A DNA stretch of 64,000 nucleotides from Plasmopara viticola (Eukaryota; Oomycota; Peronosporomycetes; Peronosporales; Peronosporaceae), in NCBI GenBank assembly GCA_001695595.3, contig MBPM02000082.1, positions 62,001 through 126,000 of the forward strand, given 5' to 3'. The notes under the pieces were generated by a model. That model searched no databases. It was not told the DNA's origin and worked only from the letters and a program-made list of their open reading frames with translations. This document shows, piece by piece, positions 43,516 to 53,940 of this stretch (position 1 is the stretch's first letter; each line of letters begins with the position of its first letter). The translations under genes and the position numbers were made by a program.

Positions 43516-44370
43516 GAGGTTTAACTTACTTTTGCGTACGCTTTTACAACAAATAATCGCTCTTTTAATCCTTAAAATAGAAAACAATAATTTAGTGTAA
43601 GCTATCGGTTCCGCTATAATTTTAAATTTTGGCCTTAGCTTCTCGAAAGGTATATCTGCACCGTGCTGTTCCGCAATAAATAGCGAAGACAGACTCACTT
43701 CACCGAAATTGTAAAGCAGTCGATTAGAGAGCGGCATTGATTTACCAAGGTTGGACTTAATAAAGTAAATTTTCAGACATCATACGCACGGCCAGTAAGC
43801 AAGCTCAGATAGATCAAGTTTGGCTGTAAAACGTAAAGTTGGTGAACGCAAAATATACCATCTCTCCGAAACGATAACTGCTCATTCTGCAGTCTTGTGT
43901 TGAAAGCTTGGATTGACGTGTCTGCTTCTCACTTTGCCTGTTCCAGTATTATTGACAATGTGTTGTACCCGCGGCTTTGCAAAAATTGACACTTCCTTCC
44001 AGGGATGCTTCAGATTATAACTTTTCACATATTTGAGCCACACACAAAACCAAAAATTTGACAAAATGTCCTAATTAGCCTTATTGAGCTCTAGCTTGGC
44101 GTAGACATAGTGCGGATCCACAATATTCAGCCTCCACCAATTTACTTTGAGCTCAAGCTGAAAGTTGACGTCTTGTTCCCACGACGCCTGCTGGATTTTG
44201 GCCAGTTACCATCGGTTTCCTCTTCGTCTCTTGCATACGGCGGTTCCGAGGCAAGGGTACTCCGATTCGTGAAATAGTATCTTGGGGTGTGAAGGACGCT
44301 GTCGCATTTGCAGAAGTGTCGGCTTATGGAGTGAGGATACACGTGCTTAAGCAACGCCGTGAAGACGCAA
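43516..44370 (-). pseudogene. E11: decayed effector with lost start codon
   Basis: The family start Met-Arg-Leu-His is present at 44368-44370 except that ATG reads TTG. The signal peptide region, the Asn/Ala/Thr region with a frameshift, 'S-E-P-P-Y-A-R-D-E-E' and traces of modules 1-3 can be followed with several stops and frameshifts (44142-44354, 43882-44064, 43560-43737). The last helix is missing: the gene runs into the SINE at its 3' end. The 5' flank (44371-44560) is family-typical. Confidence 0.85.
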
Positions 44371-44733
44371 CTGTAAACTTGCTAGCCGAATAAATAATGG
44401 AAGAACAATGCGAGTGGATTGCAATTATAGTCTTCCTTTGCGTCTCGACTAAGAAAGATTGATTCGGGGGCCATATGGTACATCGTGGTGATGTATTCAA
44501 TATGGTGTGATGCAAATAAATCTTGCCTATACCACATATTTAGATAAATAATTGTTGACTTTGATTTATAAGTCATTAAACCTGCAGCTGCGCTTGACAT
44601 TCCCGAAATGACTTAACATATCATACTTCTTGTTAAACGATTACAGCCCTATATTTATCGAGTCAAGAAACTTTCCAGTCATACAACGCGAAAACTGCAA
44701 CGACTAATACACAATTGCCAATAGAGGCAACTT

Positions 44734-45235
44734 CTATGCTTGCGAGGTCACCACTTCTCCGCCGAATTGTCTCCACTATCTGTCTTCGCAGTTTTGATAA
44801 CAACAACAGTCTCCTTTGCGTTTAAGTAGACGGCTCGTAATTGTCTTTGAAGCCTTGTCGCCAGCGCTGCTGTTTCCTTTGACTGTTTTACCGCAATTAG
44901 TAGCGAAGACGAACCCACGTCACCGAAGGTGCGGTACGGCTAATCCGATGGTTGATGTTGCTGAAGTAAAGGTTCCATACATCAAACGCACGCCCGGTAA
45001 GCGGGTGGTTTTGGTTTGATTGCGAAATGTTAAAGAGTAGGTGATAGTCAACTCCAACGTCTCCCCAAAGCGTCATCGCTCACTCTGCAGTATCTCCCTC
45101 TTTCTTTGCGTTTCCAGCATCATCGCCAATGCAATTTCATCGTATTGCTCCTGCAACTATGCAAAGATTGACGCTTTCTTCCCGGGATGCTCCGAATTAT
45201 ACCTTTTCAGGTACTTAAAATACACATGAAAGCGT
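44734..45235 (-). pseudogene. E12: 5'-truncated effector remnant
   Basis: A minus-strand remnant starting at its 3' end with the usual stop context (44734). It shows traces of module 3 with a large deletion, module 2 with 'G-R-A-F-D-V-W', and the end of module 1 ('Y-F-K-R-Y-N-S-E-H-P' type). Signal peptide, dEER and most of module 1 are absent. Flanking sequence at 45236 onward is not the normal effector 5' part but resembles a block-to-flank junction. Non-functional. Confidence 0.75.
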
Positions 45236-45993
45236 CAACATGATAGGTAAGAGTCAAAGTATTTTTAATTACGTAAGCCACAAAAACGTGATGACTTGAA
45301 TCGCTGAAGATGGCATACCATACTATTGCTACTCCTTAGTACACCGCCGGTGCAGCTTGATCGCTTTGATTGCAGGTAGGGAGTAAAGCTCATATAATAT
45401 CACCCAATGTTTGGGCCGTGTTCGCTCTGGGCAAAAAATAAAGTCATACCGACCTAATTTCTTGCGCCGTTAAGCTGCCTATCGATAGGGGCGGTACTTT
45501 ATTTCTATTATTATACAGGCCAGACCGCAAACAAAATCATAAGAGAAAATGTAGGCTATGAACCATATAAGTGTCAAAGTAATTTTATATAACATAATCC
45601 ATGAAAAATGTGATGAGTTGTCTCTTTGAATCCGGAGATTACCATTCGTACACTGCCATTCCAGCCTAATTGCTTCGGATAGAGGTAGTGAGTGGTCTTT
45701 ATTGGTCTTGAAACATGAAGAACTAGCCATTGCTCGGGGCCGTAATTGCGGTATTGTAGCAATAAAGTCATCGCGAATGAATTGCGTTTCGTTTAAATAA
45801 CTTTTTTCATAAAGCCAGGTAGCCAAACCGAAATCGTCAATCCGGTGGCGAACAGATCAGTAATCAGGCAGCGTCTATGGTACCATCCTCTTTTCACCAT
45901 ATAGCTCCGAATTGATCCTTACTAGCTGATGCGCAAAGGAAAACTACAAATGCAATTCACTTAATCTACTCTTTTACAAGTCCTTCGGTTAGC
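45236..45993 (+). promoter_or_regulatory. 5' flank of E13
   Basis: There is no gene here. The region is the reverse complement of 32040-32640 upstream of E8. The last 100 bp ('gatgcgcaaaggaaaactac' at 45930) is the general effector upstream sequence. Regulatory function is inferred only. Confidence 0.45.
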
Positions 45994-47074
45994 ATGCGGC
46001 TTCGCGGCGTTGCGTTAACACAGCTATTAAACCTCTTTTTTATTGCATAGCCGATGCTTTTGCGAATGCGACTGCATCTGCTGCATCCCTGAAAACATTG
46101 TCATTATTCAAAGATCGATTAGGTTATCTCATCTCGGAACCGCCGCATGAACAAAGAGAGGGTTAGTAATATCGGACATTTTGACAAGGAAAATAAATTT
46201 GCCAACTTACTAGCCAAAAGGATGCAGGCGTTCTAGTATCAAGATGTCAACAATCAGCTTGAGCTCAACGTTGCTTGGGGGAAGCTAAAAAATGCAGATC
46301 TTTGATTTGTTTTTGCCAAGCTAGAGATCGGTAAGACATTTTGTCGATATCTTGGTTTGATGTATGAGTCAAGTACAAAAAGCCACAATTTGAAACATCA
46401 TAAGAGAATAGGGCTGATTTGTAGGCCGTTGTTAAAGCGATACAGCGATTGTAAGTTGGTAATGCTGCTGGAACAGGCAAAATGGGACGCAGACACGCCA
46501 CTGCAAGTTATTGGCGCAAAAGTGCAAATTTAAGTTGATGTCGTTTCGGAGAAACCATGAAATGAACGCAAACGAACTTTACGCCTTTTTGTTAGTAATT
46601 CAAACGAATCCAAACTTGCTCACGAGCCGTGCGCATGATATTTGAAAATTCTAGTTCGGCAAGTTCTAATCTCGAAAGCGATCACCTCTCTTCGATCAGC
46701 TGCACCACACCTTCAGTGACGTGGGTTTGTCTATGCTACTAATTACAGCAAGACAGTTAGCGGAGACAGCAATGCTGACGACAGACTTTCAACTCCAACT
46801 AGCAGACGTCTGGTTGGTTGATCCTGTGGAGCCCAAGCTTGTTCTTAAACATGTAATGCATTACAAAAAACCAAATTATCTTTCGGATTATTAATAGCGT
46901 ATGTGAAAACGTATCAAGGAAAGACAAAGCTGGATTTGACCCTCGGATGGACGTGAATCTCAACGAGATAATAAAGAGCACCTACAATTCAACCGAGATT
47001 GAAAACATTATCCACTCAGCAACGACTGATTATGGAAACGAGTTGGCGATGGAGGTGGAAACACGCGAACGTAG
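45994..47074 (+). pseudogene. E13: decayed effector, sister of E8
   Basis: The start Met-Arg-Leu-Arg-Gly at 45994 is followed by a stop within the signal peptide and a frameshift. Asn-Ala-Thr-like, Ser-Glu-Pro-Pro and dEER-like traces follow to 46165. All three modules are present with many stops and frameshifts, and the end is at 47072-47074. Shared details with E8, such as 'L-L-K-R-Y-S-D-C-K-L-V-M-L-L', show the two descend from one copy, but E8 has additionally lost the secretion region. Confidence 0.85.
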
Positions 47075-47940
47075 GAGTTGCCTCTCTAGGCAATTGTGTT
47101 TGAGTTGCTGCAGTTTTAGCGTTGTGTGACAGAAAGAATTACTGATTTGATGAATAAAACGATTCGATGGCGGGGGCGTATAGTACATCCAGTCATTTAG
47201 GCGCGGCTACTTGTGGACTTTTGTAATCGATAAAAATAGAGTCAATTGTTTTTCTCGTCCAATTATGTGGTATATACATATTGTTTTGCAGCACAGCATA
47301 ATGGATTTATGTGTAGTCTATTATCTCGGGAAAACAAATTTATTTTCTAGTACTTTGATTGAATTCTTAAATCTAAACGCAAAGTTCAGCTGCTTCCATC
47401 TTTGTGGCACTTTGGTCAAACGACAGAGTATTATGTGTACAGCGCACTCAACCTAATCGATGTATATTATTAATTTCTCACACGGAGGACTGACGTTCCA
47501 TCGACCACGGTCAGCATTCCGTGTGTCTTGATCTGGGAGTAGATGGTGTTGTTTTAGTGCTATCAACCACGTCCGCAGGCTCCACAAGGCGCATGTACCG
47601 ATGTCATTTCATGATATTGCTTTTATAGTCGTCCAGAGTGCGAAGAGAGAGGTAAGTAACATAGAACTATTGAATCCTATCCTACTTAATAAATTAAATC
47701 ATCAAGTCGATTATATTCAGTGTCGTTACTCGCATCAATTCGCTCGCGTACATCACGCGCCACATCGTCTTACTCGTGTCAAAATTACAAAAATGCAGGG
47801 TTGCTGTTTTATTGTTGTGCCTTGAATTACTTGTAATGGCTGGGGCACTCGTGTGTGTCAAATCGCCTTCCACTTGCAACGCTATTTAAAGTTTTCTATA
47901 ATCTTTTTCCCAAAATCGTGACGCAAGGACGAGGATTCGT
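47075..47940 (+). repeat. E13 3' flank and block fragment (+)
   Basis: 47075-47455 is the effector 3' flank with 'gatgaataaaacg' at 47149 as candidate polyadenylation signal. 47456-47870 matches 1.58-1.90 and 52.78-52.99 kb of the block. Most of the block is missing between them. No gene was found. Confidence 0.6.
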
Positions 47941-47950
47941 AAACAAACTG

Positions 47951-48023
47951 AAGTGACCGACCTTTCTTCTGATTAGATATAAACTGCCAGTTTATTTCTA
48001 ATCGGAAGAAAGGTCAGTCACTT
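47951..48023. repeat. 34-nt inverted repeat (hairpin 1) upstream of E14
   Basis: Arms 47951-47984 and 47990-48023 are reverse complements with three mismatches and a 5-nt loop. It is followed by an A-rich stretch and hairpin 2. Confidence 0.95.
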
Positions 48024-48039
48024 TCAAGAAAAAAAAAAA

Positions 48040-48092
48040 TATCAAGCCGGTGTTTATTTGGCTCCTCGTGCCAAATAAACACCGGTTTGATA
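48040..48092. repeat. 23-nt inverted repeat (hairpin 2) upstream of E14
   Basis: Arms 48040-48062 and 48070-48092 are reverse complements with one mismatch and a 7-nt loop. The arm contains the 'caccggtttgata' piece normally present once in effector 5' flanks. It lies 260 bp upstream of the E14 start. Confidence 0.95.
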
Positions 48093-48351
48093 ACTTCCGC
48101 GACATAAGGTCGTCGTTTGATAGTTTACGGTACTTATATCTGCTGGCAAGAGCGTAAACAAAATCATAAACAAGTTGATGTGCCGAACCCAGTCCTAAAA
48201 CCGATATCAAAGCCATATGTCGGCATGAAGCCCCAACCCGCGCAGCGTTTCTCATATTTACCATATGGCTCCCGAACTGATCCTTCTTAGTCGATGCGTA
48301 AAGGAAGACAATTATACTCCTCCATAATTCATTCAGCTAGATAATTTACAA

Positions 48352-49485
48352 ATGCGACTTCACGCCATTGCTTTTGCACTCCTGCCAATTTTCGCGGTTA
48401 TTGCAAAAACCGACGCTTCTGCGAATGCGACAGCTAACCCCGTACCCTTGAAGACTTTTCCCTTCACTAGAAATCGATCCAATACCCTCGTCTCGGGACC
48501 GCCGTTCGCGAATTACGAAGAGAGACTTGATGGTGTCAAATCTTTTGGCAAAGAAAATAAATTTGCCACCTTGCTGGCTAAAAGCGTGCGGGCGTTGTGG
48601 AAACATGATGTCAACTCTCAGCTTGAGCTCAAGGTAGCTTGGTGGAGGGTAAAGAATAAGGATCCAGATAAGGTTTACGCCAAGCTTAAGCTCAATGAGG
48701 TCGAACAAGACATTTTGTCGAATTTCTGGTTTCATGTCTGGGTCAAGTACGTGGAAAGCTTTAATTTGGAGCACCCCGAGAAGCAAGTGTCGATCTTTGA
48801 GAAGCTGTGGAAGAAATACGGTGATTATAAGCTGGCGATGATGCTGGAACAGGCACAGAGAAACGCAGACACGTCACTTCAAGCTTTTGGCACAAAACTG
48901 CAGATTGAGTTGATGACATTTTGGAGAGACCATAATATGGACGTACGCAAACTGTTTAGAATCTTGCACTTGGATAGGCACGAGCCGAGCTTGCTAACGG
49001 ACCCTGCGTTGAATATCTGGAAGATTTATGCCAGTAAATTCAACCCTGGTATGCCAGTCACACTATTTGATCAGCTGTACTATACCTTCGGTGACGTGCG
49101 TCTGTCTCTGCTTCTAATTGCGGCAAAGCGGTCAGAAAATTCAGCAACGCTAGCGTCACACCTTCAACACCAATTACTAGCGGCCTGGTTAAATAACCGA
49201 GTGAAGCCGGAGTTAGTTTTTAGATTTTTAAGGCTTAACAAAGACCCGAATCATCTTCTCGATAAGCCGGAGGTCGAAATATGGATGAAGTATGCGGAAA
49301 AGTATCGAGAAGAGGCAGAGACAGACGTGACTCTCAAGAATCGAGAAGAGACAGAGGCGGACGTGACTCTGAGGGAGATCATAAAAGAATATTTTAGCGC
49401 AGACGAGATTGAGGCTGTTATTAGCTCCGCAAAAACTGATTATGGGAAGAATTTGGCGAAGGAGTTGAAGACCCCGGAAGCGTAG
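48352..49485 (+). CDS. E14: intact secreted RxLR-type effector
   Basis: A 377-residue, single-exon family member. The signal peptide covers residues 1-22. Asn-Ala-Thr, a further degenerate R-S-N-T-L at 42-46 and YEER at 55-58 in place of dEER follow. Three WY/LWY modules come next, with Trp97/98 in the first and 'P-A-L-N-I-W-K' in the second. The third carries an in-frame 12-residue tandem duplication (49305-49376) in the loop before the last helices, which the other members lack. The downstream unit to 53.48 kb is collinear with that of E1. AATAAA lies at 49568-49573, 83 nt after the stop. A long antisense frame (48346-48786) is a shadow. The host target is unknown. Confidence 0.92.
   Translation: MRLHAIAFALLPIFAVIAKTDASANATANPVPLKTFPFTRNRSNTLVSGPPFANYEERLDGVKSFGKENKFATLLAKSVRALWKHDVNSQLELKVAWWRVKNKDPDKVYAKLKLNEVEQDILSNFWFHVWVKYVESFNLEHPEKQVSIFEKLWKKYGDYKLAMMLEQAQRNADTSLQAFGTKLQIELMTFWRDHNMDVRKLFRILHLDRHEPSLLTDPALNIWKIYASKFNPGMPVTLFDQLYYTFGDVRLSLLLIAAKRSENSATLASHLQHQLLAAWLNNRVKPELVFRFLRLNKDPNHLLDKPEVEIWMKYAEKYREEAETDVTLKNREETEADVTLREIIKEYFSADEIEAVISSAKTDYGKNLAKELKTPEA
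49305..49376 (+). repeat. 36-bp coding tandem duplication in E14
   Basis: Two adjacent 36-bp units (49305-49340, 49341-49376), both beginning 'tcgagaagag' and containing 'gacgtgactct', differ at a few positions. They encode two copies of an Arg-Glu-Glu...Asp-Val-Thr-Leu segment. Reading frame is kept. Confidence 0.93.
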
Positions 49486-52400
49486 AAGTTGCCTCTATCG
49501 GCAATTGTGTTTGAGTTGCTGCAGTTTCAAATTGTTACACGATGGCAAGACTGAAAGAGATTTGATGAATAAAGTGGTTAGGCATGACTGGCAGGGACGT
49601 ATAATACATTAATTGTAGCTATTAATTGGAGTAAATAGAAATCTTGTCATGTTTTGTATTAATTTACGACTTCTCTCTAGTAAAAGCCCAATTACAGTTT
49701 GTTTCCAAAACGCCTTTAATGTAGACCGCGAAGATTTAATGTTTAAGCTCGATCATAATGTCCCCATCTGCTGCCGTTTGTATTGTCTTCCACCACGCAA
49801 TGGGCGCACGAAACGATTTGCCATGAATTCTCAATTTCACGCACCGACGTCTTACGAGCCCAAAAACTGCGCTTCACACATTTTGTTCGCCGGACATCCG
49901 ATTAGGCGAAAAATCTCTGGAAATGCCTTACACTCCACCGTAAAGTGTGCCGATTATTTTTCTTGTACGGTTGCTCATATGCACCGTCACCTTGGGCGAT
50001 GAGTTTGACGGGGAGTGTCACGAGCTCTTCGGCCTACCTTTTACCCGTCAGGGCTGCGAAGGCTACAGTAGTAATGTCTATAGCTATAAGTACTCGGGAT
50101 TTGTATGGTATTAATATCCAATAATTTACTATATTTATTACTTTGGGCTCGTATTGGCGAGATGCATCATTCAAAAGACAGGGTAGGCTTTGCTTCCCAA
50201 AGGCAAAGATTCGACATAGAATGCCTTTGTTAATGGCCTCATAAGAAGATAAAAGCTGTGAGGAGGGGGTCAGGCCAAAAGTGTCAACCTCGTAATACTT
50301 TTTGGATGAACTTAGTGGCCAAAGCCATCAATTCAGTGGGCCAAGGCCATTGTGACACGTCCATAGCCAGAACCAACGCAAATTGCCGCCCATGTGCGAT
50401 AGTCCCACTTTTCTGACACGATATTCAACAAGAAAGTGGAGGACCTTTCATTTGGATACGATCCAACCGATGCAGGCCATGGTGCTAAGCTGTATGCTCA
50501 TCTGCTTTGCTCGCCGCAAGGGCCAGGCATCTATGACCGGCACTTCATTCAAACATTGTTATAGAAAGCCCTCTTGAAAGATATGAGCGTGATTTTTCAC
50601 TGAATAAAATCTCTTGAAAAGAATGTTACATAGCATTGTTAGAAGCCTGTATACAAGATTCAGCGTTTGGGTACTTCCTAGCGCTGTCTCACCCCTAATC
50701 AAATTGAGATTCTAGCTTGCAGTTTTGTATTCTTTTCTTCAAGCGGGTAATTAGGATATGTTTTGCAAGACTAGGGCCGAAAAGATGGTGGTCTGAGCCT
50801 CAGCTTTCTCAAGAAATATTTTTGAGATATCTCAGCTACTGGTTTGCAAAAAGGAATCGCCAATAGTTTCTTCTTAATGATTTTTGCAGATTTTGATTAA
50901 AAATCTCGGCGTCTAGCGCGTCAAGGCGTATAGACCTAAACTCTCTTGGCTAGTTGTCTTATTGACATTTGGCAAAAGCGTGACGAAACCCTTTAGATGC
51001 GGGACGGACTAAGCTTTGTTGTGCTTATAGAAGAAGTTATTTGTCGATAGAGCCTAGCCTCGAAGAGCTCTGGACTCAATTGTTCAGATCGTCCGCACGA
51101 ACCTGACATATGGTGTTGAAGCTTTAAAAAGCAACGGATAACGCTTATCGACTCATGGACGTCGATCGAATACGTTGTAACGGTCACCGTCTATAAATAT
51201 CTGTCATGTGCTGAGGCTTGTTGAGTACATCAAAGTGACAATAAATAAATACATAAATAAGGGTTCCGTATCTGGTGGTGTACCAGGGTACGTAGCTGTA
51301 TATTTCTCGAATATGATAGCGTCGAGCGCTGTCTGGTTAGTTTTGGGCCTAGTCACGTGGTACCACGCTTGAACGCAATGATCCTGGGTTCGGTGCTATC
51401 CGCTTTGCTCCTAGTGTATATTTGATGACTTATTAATCCATCTTCAATCAAGCAAGAGCGCCATTGGCGCGGACAGTCAATGCACTGAACATTGAAATGA
51501 TAGGAATGGTGACAAAGAAGATAGATTCGAAATAATGCTTTCGAGTGGATGGTATTGGTACTGATGGCTCTGAGCACTACTTCTTTATGAATAAAGCACG
51601 CGTGGCACAGGTAGCTGTATGCTTTGACCGTACGATATATGCCCTTCTACTGTACGTAAAGTGACATATGAGCCACTAAGACGTGCTTTTGAAAGCTATC
51701 ACCAGGAGCACTTAAATGTTTCCAGCAAGACGTCAAGGATAAGCCCTCGAGAGACACGCCGATTTGCACGCTATATGATGAGCAGCTAAGCGTTTGCTTT
51801 TTTATGATTTGAAGTATAATATGCTACAGGCTAAGGTGTCACACGCGAGACTTTGAGCATGTACGTGGACCCACTGAGGAACGCTTGCCGTGGATAGCAT
51901 TTTCTGTAAGCCATGCGTATAGTCGGTCAGAGGCCGAGGCACTGAGGGTAATACCTGCTCAATGCGTCTGAAATCGAATCCAACTTTCTGAGCAGGGCAC
52001 TATGTATCTGCTCCATTGCTCGACGTCAGCGTGTCGATATAATGATTATGAACCAGTTTCGACACAGAAGGAAAGAAGACGATATGCTTGCTGAACAGCG
52101 CAGGGTGAGAGGGCTTCAAAGTCAATAGCGCTCGGCATTATTGGAAGGAAGAGATCGGGATAGATCGAAGGCACATTAGAAGCTCAATGGCACCGCCGAA
52201 GTGGTGATCAATCGACCTACAGAAGAGTTCACATTCTTACTTTTGTTTGCTCAGGAGATACAAAGAGTTTACTTAGTACCTGAAGCAGATCCTTGATTCA
52301 GAAGGATTAATCTACATTATATATTTTTATCTACCAGAATATGTTGTGAGCTCCATACCACTTGAATGTGGTAAGCATTACAGACTTGATTTAATTTAAA

Positions 52401-53480
52401 CAAGCAATACCAAGTAGCACGGCAGTAGTATATTTCTTAGTAAAAGTGTGACTCAACCAATATAGCTTCCGCGCAAATCACGGGATGAAAGACACGGGCT
52501 AGCAATTTTTTTTGTGGCAGAAAAGCTCATGGCAAGTGGCGCATAGTGGCAAATGAAATGTTGGTGGTAAATCAGTTTTTACACTTATGCTATATAGGCA
52601 CTAATAAAGAAAGTATACAGTTGGTAATAGATTATTTATAATTATAAGATAAAAATCGACTCTTAAAGCTAAATGGTAGATTTAGCTGCTTGTAATGAGC
52701 TAAGTTTGGCCATCATCCTGGCACTGGCGTTTATATGTAAAGAACGGAACAAGATGTATGGGATTTGTAGAGGGTACGACGCACTCGACCTTTTTAATAA
52801 TTCATATTAGCGTTCTAAATGGAAGGGTAACGCACCATTGACCACGGTTAGCACTTCTTACTCCTTGCTCTGGGAATTTTTAGTCGCTATCGATTGCGTC
52901 TACAGGGTCCATAATGCATATGTAATATGTACTGTTGTTTTATTCGTGTCAAAATTATAAACACTCAGCAAACAAAATAAGAAATGCACAAAGAGCGAGA
53001 CTCATAAATCAGACTCATCACTAGAGTCAAAGATCGATTACCTTATAATTAACAACTTGTACGGTAGCAAAGTGGCCATGCGTAGACTCACTCGAATCAC
53101 AAAAAAACATTAGGCGCAGATACAGCCGTACGTACATCCGTGCTTGTGCGATAAAGAAATTGTAGTATGGTCACTGCTTCGTCGTCATTGTCTTGCACCA
53201 TCAACTATTGTTGCTAGAAAATTTTGTAGTTTTTACCATTTGCCTACATTATATAAAGCTTTATGTCGCTTTATTTGAAAGGTGATATTTGTGTGTATTT
53301 CATAATGACAAATGGAATTCTGTCACTCCTCCGTATCGCTGTGGTACGTATAGTGGCAACACTCAGACAAAAACTTGCAATAACCAATCTAGTTTGTTGG
53401 GGTAATTTGTAGTGACATTTTTCTTCGGATAAATTATATAAATAGTCACTGTCACTGTAATTCTGTTTCAATATCGCTGC
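49486..53480 (+). repeat. E14 3' flank and full block copy (+)
   Basis: The landmarks and spacing match the E1 unit: 'cacgcaatgggcgcac' at 49793, 'tatctggtggtgtaccaggg' at 51269, 'cgtacatccgtgcttg' at 53131 and 'gtttgttggggtaatttg' at 53393. Frames inside are short and broken. No gene was recognised. Confidence 0.75.
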
Positions 53481-53940
53481 TACAACAAGGGGAGAGGCCA
53501 AAGAGTAATTACGCTTAGTAGCACGAAAAGTTGTTTACCGATAGCTTACACAACTTTATTAACAAAAAATATATACGTGAATGTGACTTAAGCCAACCAA
53601 GGTATGACTTAAGCCAATGAAGCCATTTAAGAGTTAGAGTAATTCAAATTGTGCAAGTCTTAAAATATGTTATGAGTTGCCACGTTGAATCGGGTTAAAT
53701 GCCGAAGATGCCATACCATACTATCGCTGCTACTTATCTCTTTAATCAGTGCAGCGTGATCACTACGGTTGGTAGCGTTCTTTATCGATTTGGAGATAAG
53801 TAGCACTGATCAGTACCAGCCAATGCTGGTTGTATGTAGCAATAAAGTCTTGGCTAGATGTATACGTTATGCAAATTGAATTTATTTGCCAAACAAAGAA
53901 CAAGAAGTAGTATATTATATATCACCAAATTGCTTGTAAC
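53481..53940 (+). other. Orphan effector 5' flank with a foldback
   Basis: The sequence resembles the part upstream of E1, E13 and E16 ('gtaccagccaatgctgg' at 53813, 'tgtagcaataaagtcttggc' at 53835), but no effector follows before 57 kb. Within it, 12-nt perfect inverted arms at 53729-53740 and 53793-53804 enclose 52 nt. Confidence 0.5.

Noticed and set aside
48346..48786. Long antisense frame (146 codons) opposite E14
   Set aside because: It is the reverse shadow of a conserved coding region; similar shadows occur opposite E3 (16867-17265), E10 (42561-42995) and E16 (58306-58668).
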